Source: JALORV01 sp035429725 (lineage in GTDB: Bacteria > Pseudomonadota > Gammaproteobacteria > Burkholderiales > Burkholderiaceae_F). Taken from it: a DNA stretch of 37,126 nucleotides. Below, piece by piece: positions 25,301-32,107 of the stretch. Under the pieces are notes generated by a model that worked only from the letters and a program-made list of their open reading frames with translations, was not told the origin of the DNA and did not search any database. The first letter of the stretch is position 1; the number at the start of each line of letters is the position of its first letter. A program made the translations under genes and the position numbers. The stretch is taken from contig DAOMFI010000015.1 of assembly GCA_035429725.1 (NCBI GenBank), positions 1-37,126 of the forward strand, in the 5' to 3' direction.

Positions 25301-25406
25301 CGGATCCCTGTGAACGACCGTCGGGCGCAAGCCCCGTCGCCGCAGAGTATAGGGAGGCAATCGTGCGGACGCGTCGCCAGGCCGGATCGGTGTTTCCGCG
25401 CGTTGA

Positions 25407-25424
25407 CGCACCGAGCGAGGTGCG
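25407..25424. other. Stem-loop downstream of hslU
   Basis: CGCACC (25407-25412) pairs with GGTGCG (25419-25424) around a six-base loop, about 39 bases after the hslU stop on the minus strand. No T-run follows. It may end the hslVU message, but the stem is short and could be chance in GC-rich DNA. Confidence 0.3.
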
Positions 25425-25462
25425 CAGCGGCGCGCGGGGCTGGACGAAGCCGTGCCTCGCGG

Positions 25463-26797
25463 CTAAAGCACGTAGCGGGCGAGGTCCTCGTTGCGCGCGA
25501 GATCCGCAAGGCGCGCATCGACATAGGCAGCATCGATGCGCACGCGCCCCGGGCCACTGGCCACGCCGCTGCCGGCCTCGAACGAGATTTCCTCGAGCAG
25601 CTTTTCCATGACGGTGTACAGCCGCCGTGCGCCGATGTTCTCTGTCTTCTCGTTGACCGCGAAGGCGATTTCAGCCATGCGGTGGATGCCATCGTCAGTG
25701 AATTCGAGCGCGCAGCCGTCGGTGCCGAGCAGGGCGCGATACTGTTCCGTCAGGCTGGCGTCCGTCGCCTTCAGGATGCGCTCGAAGTCCCCGACGGTCA
25801 GCGAATCCAGCTCGACGCGAATCGGAAAGCGCCCCTGCAGTTCCGGTATGAGGTCCGACGGCTTGGCGAGATGGAACGCGCCGGATGCGATGAACAGAAT
25901 GTGGTCCGTCTTCACCATGCCGTACTTGGTATTGACGGTCGTGCCCTCGACCAGCGGCAGCAGGTCGCGCTGCACCCCCTGGCGCGAGACATCGGCGCCC
26001 TGCAGTTCGGCGCGCGAGGTGATCTTGTCGATCTCGTCGAGGAAGACGATGCCGTTGGACTCCGCGTTGGCGACCGCCTTGGCCTTCAGTTCGTCGTCAT
26101 TGAGCAGGCGCGCCGCCTCCTCGTCCGTCAGCGCCTTCAGCGCATCGGCGATGCGCATGCGCCGCGACTTGCGCCGGTCCCGGCCCAGGTTGGCAAACAT
26201 CGACTGGATCTGCTGCGTCAGCTCCTCCATGCCGGGCGGCACCATCACTTCCAGCGACGGCGACAATGCGCTCACCTCGACGTCGATCTCCTTGTCGTCG
26301 AGCTCACCCTCGCGCAGCTTCTTGCGGAACTTCTGGCGCGTCGCGTTCTCGTCGTCTCGGTTGCCCGCCGCGAAGCCGACGTCGCGCGACGGCGGCACGA
26401 GGATGTCGAGGATCCGGTCTTCTGCCGCGTCCTGCGCGCGCACAGCCACCTTCTTCATCTCGGCCTCGCGCGTCTGCTTGACCGAGATGTCGACCAGGTC
26501 GCGAATGATCGTGTCCACATCGCGCCCGACGTAACCGACCTCCGTGAACTTCGTCGCCTCCACCTTGATGAAGGGCGCATCGGCAAGTCGCGCAAGCCGA
26601 CGCGCGATCTCCGTCTTGCCGACGCCGGTCGGTCCGATCATCAGGATGTTCTTCGGCGTGATTTCGGTGCGCAGCGGTTCGGGCACCTGCTGCCGGCGCC
26701 AGCGATTGCGCAGCGCAACCGCGACGGCGCGCTTGGCACGATCCTGACCGACGATGTACTTGTTCAGTTCGTGGACGATTTCACGGGGAGTCATCAT
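25463..26797 (-). CDS. hslU: ATP-dependent protease ATPase subunit HslU
   Basis: AAA+ unfoldase that feeds substrates into HslV. The 444-residue protein has Walker A GPTGVGKTE, the pore loop GYVGRDV, the family insertion (I domain) at about 110-245, Walker B IVFLDEIDK, the sensor region and the C-terminal sequence ending LARYVL, which docks into HslV. Two adjacent ATG codons (26797 and 26794) could start translation. No strong SD is seen, because the preceding 140 bases are filled with palindromes. This is unusual: hslU usually follows hslV closely. Confidence 0.97.
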   Translation of the reverse strand: MMTPREIVHELNKYIVGQDRAKRAVAVALRNRWRRQQVPEPLRTEITPKNILMIGPTGVGKTEIARRLARLADAPFIKVEATKFTEVGYVGRDVDTIIRDLVDISVKQTREAEMKKVAVRAQDAAEDRILDILVPPSRDVGFAAGNRDDENATRQKFRKKLREGELDDKEIDVEVSALSPSLEVMVPPGMEELTQQIQSMFANLGRDRRKSRRMRIADALKALTDEEAARLLNDDELKAKAVANAESNGIVFLDEIDKITSRAELQGADVSRQGVQRDLLPLVEGTTVNTKYGMVKTDHILFIASGAFHLAKPSDLIPELQGRFPIRVELDSLTVGDFERILKATDASLTEQYRALLGTDGCALEFTDDGIHRMAEIAFAVNEKTENIGARRLYTVMEKLLEEISFEAGSGVASGPGRVRIDAAYVDARLADLARNEDLARYVL

Positions 26798-26805
26798 AGG
26801 TAATT

Positions 26806-26854
26806 CACTTCGCGTGTACGCGACGGCTACGCCGTCGCACGTGCACGCGAAGTG
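26806..26854. repeat. Composite palindrome in the hslV-hslU spacer
   Basis: An 11-base outer arm CACTTCGCGTG (26806-26816) pairs perfectly with CACGCGAAGTG (26844-26854). Inside, GCGACGGC (26820-26827) pairs perfectly with 26831-26838 around the loop TAC. Short unpaired bulges separate the two stems. The core GACGGCTACGCCGTC is the same, bar one base pair, as the core of the palindrome at 32067-32107. It would form a strong hairpin in the leader of hslU. It looks like a REP-type dispersed element; no transposase is nearby. Confidence 0.7.
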
Positions 26855-26868
26855 CTCAAGTTAGGCGC

Positions 26869-26898
26869 GCTCCCTTCGGAGCGGCCGCGCGTACGCGC
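26869..26898. repeat. Further palindromes in the hslV-hslU spacer
   Basis: GCTCC (26869-26873) pairs with GGAGC (26878-26882) around CTTC, and a perfect 12-base palindrome GCGCGTACGCGC lies at 26887-26898. Together with the composite hairpin at 26806-26854 they fill most of the spacer. They may be extra arms of the same element or independent secondary structure. Confidence 0.5.
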
Positions 26899-26937
26899 GC
26901 ATAACAAAGGCAACGTGGAGTCATCGCGACGCGCCGG

Positions 26938-27474
26938 TCAGTCCAACGACTCGATCGTGTGCGACTGGTTGGTGTAGATGCACAGGTCGCCGGCAATGGT
27001 CAGGGCCTTTTTGACGATGTCGGGCGGCGTGAGCTCGGTGTGGTCGAGCAGCGCGCGGGCGGCTGCCTGGGCGTAAGGGCCGCCGGAGCCGATGGCAATC
27101 AGTCCGAGTTCCGGCTCGAGGACATCGCCGTTGCCGGTGATGATCAGCGAGGCCTCGTGATCGGCCACCGCCAGCATCGCTTCGAGGCGGCGCAGGATGC
27201 GGTCGGTGCGCCAGTCCTTCGCCAGCTCCACCGCAGAGCGCACCAGGTGCCCCTGGTGCTTCTCCAGCTTGCCCTCGAAGCGCTCGAAAAGCGTGAAGGC
27301 GTCCGCAGTGGCGCCGGCGAAGCCGGCGAGGATGCGATCGTGATACAGACGCCGCACCTTACGGGCCGTCTGCTTCACCACGATATTGCCGAGCGTGACC
27401 TGGCCGTCGCCGCCCATTGCGACCGCTTTGCCGCGACGGACGGAGACGATAGTGGTTCCGTGGAAAGGTTCCAT
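26938..27474 (-). CDS. hslV: ATP-dependent protease peptidase subunit HslV
   Basis: Proteasome-like threonine protease of 178 residues. The propeptide MEPFHG is removed to expose the catalytic threonine of TTIVSVRRG; this six-residue leader is typical of betaproteobacterial HslV. The GGDGQVTLGN, RKVRRLY and GSGGPYAQAAARAL motifs are intact. It forms a two-ring core capped by HslU. The gene lies 56 bases after a STAS-domain gene on the same strand and 140 bases before hslU. Confidence 0.97.
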   Translation of the reverse strand: MEPFHGTTIVSVRRGKAVAMGGDGQVTLGNIVVKQTARKVRRLYHDRILAGFAGATADAFTLFERFEGKLEKHQGHLVRSAVELAKDWRTDRILRRLEAMLAVADHEASLIITGNGDVLEPELGLIAIGSGGPYAQAAARALLDHTELTPPDIVKKALTIAGDLCIYTNQSHTIESLD

Positions 27475-27530
27475 GACAGTTCCCGGCCGTCAGGCAGGGC
27501 CCGATAACAACGCAGACTAGATGGGGACGG

Positions 27531-28979
27531 TCAGATCCGACGCAACTGGACGTCGGCCACCGTATCGATGCCGAGCAGCGAAAACAGTGCGGCGATAAGG
27601 TAATTGAGGTTGCGGAACTCGACGCTCACCCCGCCCTGCCGCAGCTTGGTGAGCGTCGTGAGCAGTGCGGTCGCGGTGGAAAACTCGATGCGCTTCAGGT
27701 ACGTGCAGTCGACCGACAGTCGTTTCTCAGTCTTGGCGGCGGCCAGAAGTCGACCGAACTGCGGTTCGCCGTTGGCGCGCACCGTGCCGCGCCACTGCAA
27801 GCCGTCCTCGACTTCCTGCGGCAGATCGGCCGGGGTCGCGGCACGGGTCTTCAGGCTCGGTGGCGGCGGCTCCCACGAGGGCGGCGAAACCTCGTAGGTG
27901 ATGCAGTACTGGATTCCGGTTTCCTCGAAATCGTGCTGACGCTGCAGCAGGCGGAACACCTCGAGCAGCAGCATCCACGCCGCGTCGCTCTGGTCCCGGC
28001 GTCCCGGCTCCACGGCAGCCCGCAGCGGCGTGATGAGCTGGTCGGCGCCCAGGACCAGCAATTCATGGCTCGCCCGCTTGAAGGCGTTGATGACCCGCAG
28101 CAGCAGTTCGGCGCCCACCAAATCAATTTCCCGCACCCCGGATGCATCAAGCGTGAGCGCCTGGTGCTGGGCCGAGTAGTTCTTCAGCTGCTCCAGCACC
28201 TTCACAACATTGGCATCGACCGCTTCGGGCAGGCGCACGATCGGCGCGCCGTCCGCGGTCTTGCCGGCCGCGACGGATCCTGCCTCGTCCTTGTACTCCA
28301 TCCATGCCGGTGGCGAGCTCTCGAACCGGAGGACGTATTCGATGGTCAGGTTGTCGAAACTGCCCTTGTCGCCCCGCTGCTGGAAGAGTTCGAACAGCAT
28401 CAGCCAGGCCCGTTGCGCGGCATCCCCAAGGGAGTCCGAGTGAATCGCGGCCCGCAGTCCCGCCTCCGCGGGCTCAATCAGGCCGTTGGCAAAGAGGATC
28501 GCCGCTTCGTCGATCGCCGAGCCTGAGCCTTCGGCGTGCAGTTCGATCGCATTGGCGTTGCCCTGCCAGTCGTCGGTGCTGAGGTCGATCAGCTCGATGC
28601 CGCTTTCCTTCTTTGCGAGAGTCGCCGGCGGCAGCGGCTGCTCGACCGGCTGCTGGGACAGGCGCCCCAGCGTGGAATTCGCCGCCGAGTTCGGAAACAG
28701 GGTCGCACCGCCGGACGGACGCATGAAGTCGCGCGCCATCTCGGACTCGATGGCGTCGATCTTCGCTGCCGTCTCCATTGCGAGAGTGCGTGCGAGGTCC
28801 TTGTCGGGCAGGGAGTTCTCGGTGTTGGGCGGCTTCGGCACCGTCGCCGATGCATTGCGGTTGACCGGCGCGGCGAGCGGCCGCGCGCTCGGCTTGGCAG
28901 CGCGAGCAGCAGCGCCGCCTTTCGCCGCGGACGGCTCGGCGGTGTCCTTAGGATCCTTCTTGAAGAACGAGAAGACCAC
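27531..28979 (-). CDS. Protein with two tandem helical plus STAS-like modules
   Basis: A 482-residue soluble protein. Residues 1-120 are low-complexity, rich in Ala, Lys and Pro. The rest holds a duplication. A helical unit at 191-226 (AWLMLFELFQQ...FESSPPAW) recurs at 334-369 (AWMLLLEVFRL...YEVSPPSW), and each is followed by a STAS-like domain (about 252-325 and 393-482). STAS domains often act in phosphorylation-controlled switches. In the first, the usual Ser site reads DLVGA and has no Ser; in the second it reads EFSTA (Ser434), so only that one could be phosphorylated. No kinase or phosphatase lies nearby. The function is not known. The 238 bases upstream hold no gene I can support. Confidence 0.8.
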   Translation of the reverse strand: MVFSFFKKDPKDTAEPSAAKGGAAARAAKPSARPLAAPVNRNASATVPKPPNTENSLPDKDLARTLAMETAAKIDAIESEMARDFMRPSGGATLFPNSAANSTLGRLSQQPVEQPLPPATLAKKESGIELIDLSTDDWQGNANAIELHAEGSGSAIDEAAILFANGLIEPAEAGLRAAIHSDSLGDAAQRAWLMLFELFQQRGDKGSFDNLTIEYVLRFESSPPAWMEYKDEAGSVAAGKTADGAPIVRLPEAVDANVVKVLEQLKNYSAQHQALTLDASGVREIDLVGAELLLRVINAFKRASHELLVLGADQLITPLRAAVEPGRRDQSDAAWMLLLEVFRLLQRQHDFEETGIQYCITYEVSPPSWEPPPPSLKTRAATPADLPQEVEDGLQWRGTVRANGEPQFGRLLAAAKTEKRLSVDCTYLKRIEFSTATALLTTLTKLRQGGVSVEFRNLNYLIAALFSLLGIDTVADVQLRRI

Positions 28980-29217
28980 GCTGCCTTCTGGTTTCGTTAA
29001 CTCCGAGCAACCTGCATAGCGCCCATCGAACCCCGCCGCGGCAACCGCGCATCCGCGACGCGGCGGAAATCATCTCCGGTCGCCCGGCGCAAAAGCCCCC
29101 GCAGGTCGCCGCTCCTGCGTCCAAGGTTCAGCCCATAGTAACAACTTTGCCAAGCGCCAAACCGTTGATCTGGGGGACTATCCCGCCTGTCGGCTACCCG
29201 CCACCCGACCGACCGGA

Positions 29218-29739
29218 TTACTTTTCCGCCCCTGAAAGCTGGGCATCCGTCAGGCGGTAATACAGACCGAACGGATCGTCCTTCAGGACGCTCAGTCGCC
29301 CTGCCAGGACCACGGGTTCGTAGGTGTGCTTGATCGCCGCCTTGGACTTCACCTCGACGATGTATTCGGGTCCGAGGGAAAGGCAGAACGGGCAGTGCGG
29401 TGGGCGCATCGTCAGCAGAAAGTGCCTGTGCGTCTCGCCGGCCGTGATCGGCAACATGTAGCCCTGCAGGCGCACATCCTGCTGGTCGAGTTTTCGTACC
29501 TCCGGGCTGAACTCCGGCACGACCTTCGTACCTGCCTGCGCACTCTTGACCTGTCCCAGAATTTTCCAGGACACCACGCCCTTGACCTCGGGCAAGTCGT
29601 TGAGGAGCTGCGGGTCAATCGGCAGCGCCAGTTCTCCCCCTTTTCCCACGGCCTGCGCCGTGACCGCACCGGACAACAGCACCGCTGCCAGTCCGACGAC
29701 GGCTCGGCTGAACCAGCTCTGCAAGCGATTCGCATTCAT
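29218..29739 (-). CDS. Exported DUF3299-like protein
   Basis: A 173-residue protein with an N-terminal signal peptide (about 1-30, ending AVTAQA). The body resembles DUF3299, with VVSWKILGQ, the LQGYMLPI core, and a possible metal site formed by His104, His106 (ETHRH), His115, Cys116 and Cys119 (PPHCPFC). It ends with the conserved LAGRLSVLKDDPFGLYYRL. I chose ATG 29739, where the signal peptide begins; GTG 29781 would add 14 polar residues. DUF3299 proteins occur next to MacB-like ABC genes, as here. A periplasmic metal-related role is an inference. It is the last gene of this cluster. Confidence 0.8.
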   Translation of the reverse strand: MNANRLQSWFSRAVVGLAAVLLSGAVTAQAVGKGGELALPIDPQLLNDLPEVKGVVSWKILGQVKSAQAGTKVVPEFSPEVRKLDQQDVRLQGYMLPITAGETHRHFLLTMRPPHCPFCLSLGPEYIVEVKSKAAIKHTYEPVVLAGRLSVLKDDPFGLYYRLTDAQLSGAEK

Positions 29740-29785
29740 GGTTTGTCTACCCGCGACATATTCTTCGTCGAGCGTCAGCACCGGC

Positions 29786-30135
29786 TCAGTGGCTGTGCTT
29801 CATCCCGCAATATTGTCCCACCGCGATGCCTTTGCAAGCCTCACGCAGCTTCTCCTGGCACTNNNNNNNNNNNNNNNNNNNNNNNNNNNNNNNNNNNNNN
29901 NNNNNNNNNNNNNNNNNNNNNNNNNNNNNNNNNNNNNNNNNNNNNNNNNNNNNNNNNNNNNNGCCGCGTCTTCGTGCGCACGCGCCATCTGCCGATGCCG
30001 GGCGATATCGTCAGCGCGATGCGCGAGTTCAGTCGGACTCGGCGCGGGAGTCGCCTTTTCGGAGCGCGACGTCTGCGCGGCCGCGCACATGGGCAGGCAA
30101 ACCGCCAAGACCAGGAAGGCCGAAGTCACTTTCAT
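29786..30135 (-). CDS. Small exported Cys/His-rich protein, interrupted by assembly gap
   Basis: The visible N-terminus has a signal peptide (MKVTSAFLVLAVCLPMCAAA) followed by a polar helix with several His (LAHRADDIARHRQMARAHED). The ATG at 30135 has a strong GGAGG site. After the 100-N gap, the minus strand reads CQEKLREACKGIAVGQYCGM KHSH then stop at 29786-29788, a coherent Cys/His-rich ending. The two parts are not in one frame across 100 bases, so if the gene is intact the true gap is 2 modulo 3 long. The protein probably binds a metal or forms disulfides in the periplasm. It lies between an ABC permease and a DUF3299 gene, 16 bases after the permease stop. Function unknown. Confidence 0.7.
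29863..29962. other. Assembly gap (100 N)
   Basis: Exactly 100 undetermined bases, the usual placeholder for a scaffold gap of unknown size. It lies inside the small Cys/His-rich gene. The true length is not known. Confidence 0.99.
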
Positions 30136-30151
30136 TGCATCCTCCGTCGGG

Positions 30152-31351
30152 TTAACCCTGAGCGAGCGTGCGTGCGACATCCATGCGGCTGGCACGCCAC
30201 GCCGGCAGCGCAGCAGCGAGCGTTGTAACTGCCAGCGCGACCAGCACGGTCACCGCCAGCGCGGGCGCGAACTCGGAAGCAGACAGAGTGAACGCCCGGG
30301 CGGCCGCCAGCCAGTGGCCAACCACGGCGACGGCGCCCAAACCGATGGCCAGCCCCGACACCAGCGCCATCGCGGCGAGCAGCCACGCTTCCAGCATCAT
30401 CAGCCAGGCGATGCGCGCACGGCCCGCGCCGAGCAGCCGCATGATCGCAACGTCGTAGCGCCGCTCTTCGAGAGCGCTGAACAGCATGACAAAGAGACTC
30501 AGCAGGGATGATCCGACCAGGATCCAGGCGAACGCCCGCATCGTGTCGATCCCGACACCGACGACGGCGAACAGGCGGGCGATCTCGCTGGCGGGCGAAG
30601 CGGCCATCAGGCGAGACTCCACGTTAACCTGCCGCGGCAGGATCGCCGCCGCCATCGGCGACGCGTAGCGCACGATGACCGCCGTAATCTCGCGCTCCGC
30701 CTCGAGCATCCTGCGCTCTTCGTCGTCGGCCGCTTCGCCTTCATGCACACGCCACACGCTGGCGGTGTCGGTAAGGACGAGCCGGTCAATGACCGATCCG
30801 GTCGGCGCGAGGACGCCGACCACCTCGTACCTTGCATCCTCGTGCACGGCGCCGCCCTCCGCCAGACCGTGAGTGCCGAAGAGCGTGCTGCCGACCGCCA
30901 GTCCACTGACGCGGGCCACCTCCGCGCCGAGTACAGCCTCCATGGGCCGTTCCCACAGCCTGCCCACGGCCAGCCTGGCTTCGTGCAGATCCAGGTAGGG
31001 CAACTCGGTGCCGACGATGCGGAAGCCGCGGAAGCTGTCACCCAGCGAGAGCGGGACGGCCTTTGCAACGAGCCGGTTGCTGCGCAACTGGGCGAGCGCG
31101 GCCAGCGGCACGTTTCCGGTCGGGACATCGACCATGTAAACCGCCGACAGCACAAGCTGCAGCGGAGATCCCTTGGCCCCCACCACAAGATCGACATGAC
31201 GCGCATCGCGTTCGAGCTGCCGAGAGAGTTGATCGTGCACGAGCGTCACGAAGACCAGCGTTGCTATGCCAAGCGCCAGCAGGACGACGCTGAGTGCCGT
31301 CTGCAACGGCCGCCGGCGTAGCTGAGCCAGCACGAGGCGCATCGAACTCAT
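30152..31351 (-). CDS. MacB/FtsX-type ABC transporter permease
   Basis: A 399-residue permease with one N-terminal membrane helix (about 17-38), a large periplasmic domain (about 40-265), and three C-terminal helices (about 272-294, 318-342 and 365-385). This is the MacB/LolC/FtsX layout. The conserved cytoplasmic loop EERRYDVAIMRLLGAG and the C-terminal PAWRASRMDVARTL are present. It overlaps the ATPase gene by four bases (31348-31351). Such transporters move lipoproteins, peptides or act as mechanical transducers; they rarely import ions directly. Its company with DUF3299 resembles the zinc-limitation operon PA4063-PA4066 of Pseudomonas aeruginosa as I remember it. The substrate is unknown. 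Confidence 0.93.
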   Translation of the reverse strand: MSSMRLVLAQLRRRPLQTALSVVLLALGIATLVFVTLVHDQLSRQLERDARHVDLVVGAKGSPLQLVLSAVYMVDVPTGNVPLAALAQLRSNRLVAKAVPLSLGDSFRGFRIVGTELPYLDLHEARLAVGRLWERPMEAVLGAEVARVSGLAVGSTLFGTHGLAEGGAVHEDARYEVVGVLAPTGSVIDRLVLTDTASVWRVHEGEAADDEERRMLEAEREITAVIVRYASPMAAAILPRQVNVESRLMAASPASEIARLFAVVGVGIDTMRAFAWILVGSSLLSLFVMLFSALEERRYDVAIMRLLGAGRARIAWLMMLEAWLLAAMALVSGLAIGLGAVAVVGHWLAAARAFTLSASEFAPALAVTVLVALAVTTLAAALPAWRASRMDVARTLAQG

Positions 31352-31983
31352 GTGGGTCGCGCCAGTTCGATCTCGCGCCGGAAGCGGCCGCGAACACGCG
31401 CATCGTGCGTAGCGACGACCAGCAGCGCCCCGGCACGTTCGGCAGCCTGCAGCAACAGGTCGAGCGCCCGACGCGCGTTGTCATCATCGAGGCTCGATGT
31501 CGGTTCATCAGCCAGAAGCATGCGCGGCCGGTTGATGATCGCGCGGGCAATTGCAACGCGCTGCTGTTCGCCCAGACTGAGCGCTTCGGGTCGCGCATCC
31601 AGTTTGTCGCCCAGACCGAGGTCCACGAGCAGCGGCGCAGCGACGGCGGCGTGCTCCTCGCAGCCGGCCAGAAAGCAGGCCAACACAACGTTCTCCAGCG
31701 CGCTGAGACTTCCCAGCAGGTGAAGTTTCTGCGGCACGACGCCGATGCGCTGCCCGCGCCAGCGGTCGTCGCGGCCAGCCGCCGGATAGAGCTCCTCGCC
31801 GTCGATCCGCACGGTGCCCTCGCCCGGACGCAGGATGCCCGCGAGGATGTGCAGCAGCGTGCTCTTGCCTGAACCGCTGGGGCCGACCAGCACACAGTGC
31901 TCGTCGTCCCGCAGCTCGAGCGCCGGTGCCCGCAGCACCGTTGCGCCACCGTACCGATGAACGATGGGATCCGTCGACAGCAT
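31348..31983 (-). CDS. ABC transporter ATP-binding protein (MacB/LolD type)
   Basis: A 211-residue ABC ATPase with Walker A GPSGSGKST, Q-loop VPQK, signature LSLGEQQRVAIARA, Walker B MLLADEPTSSLD and the H-loop THD. These are the LolD/MacB-type features; the ABC signature begins LSLGEQQ where LSGGQ is standard. It partners with the overlapping permease gene. It begins 108 bases after the dksA stop, behind two strong hairpins, so it may have its own promoter or depend on readthrough. I see no Zur-like palindrome in that spacer. Confidence 0.95.
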   Translation of the reverse strand: MLSTDPIVHRYGGATVLRAPALELRDDEHCVLVGPSGSGKSTLLHILAGILRPGEGTVRIDGEELYPAAGRDDRWRGQRIGVVPQKLHLLGSLSALENVVLACFLAGCEEHAAVAAPLLVDLGLGDKLDARPEALSLGEQQRVAIARAIINRPRMLLADEPTSSLDDDNARRALDLLLQAAERAGALLVVATHDARVRGRFRREIELARPT

Positions 31984-32027
31984 CGATCAGGCTGGCAACG
32001 TGGCAGATCGCCTACCGGGGGGAGTTC

Positions 32028-32052
32028 CAAGAGGGGGCCCCGCCCCCTCTTG
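32028..32052. repeat. Perfect hairpin between dksA and the ABC ATPase gene
   Basis: CAAGAGGGGGC (32028-32038) pairs perfectly with GCCCCCTCTTG (32042-32052) around a CCC loop: an 11-base-pair stem. An outer AGTTC (32023-32027) and GAACT (32062-32066) also match. There is no T-run on the minus strand after it, so it is not a classical terminator. With the next hairpin it fills the spacer and may be part of a repeated intergenic element. Confidence 0.7.
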
Positions 32053-32066
32053 CATCTTCAAGAACT

Positions 32067-32107
32067 GATGTTTGGGGTCGGACGCGTAGCGTCAGTCCCC
32101 AAACATC
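32067..32107. repeat. Composite palindrome covering the dksA stop codon
   Basis: An 11-base outer arm GATGTTTGGGG (32067-32077) pairs perfectly with CCCCAAACATC (32097-32107), which codes for the last DksA residues. Inside, GACGC (32081-32085) pairs with GCGTC (32089-32093) around GTA. The dksA stop (32092-32094) is within the palindrome. The core matches the hslV-hslU palindrome at 26806-26854 except for one base pair. It may protect the dksA 3' end, attenuate transcription into the ABC genes, or be a REP-like insertion. Confidence 0.75.

Noticed and set aside
29135..29160. Possible promoter upstream of the STAS gene (TTGGCG and TACTAT)
   Set aside because: The spacing between the two boxes is 14 bases, too short for sigma-70, and there is no other support.
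31984..32091. Search for a Zur-type operator before the ABC genes
   Set aside because: No AT-rich Zur-like palindrome is visible; the palindromes here are GC-rich composite hairpins of another type.
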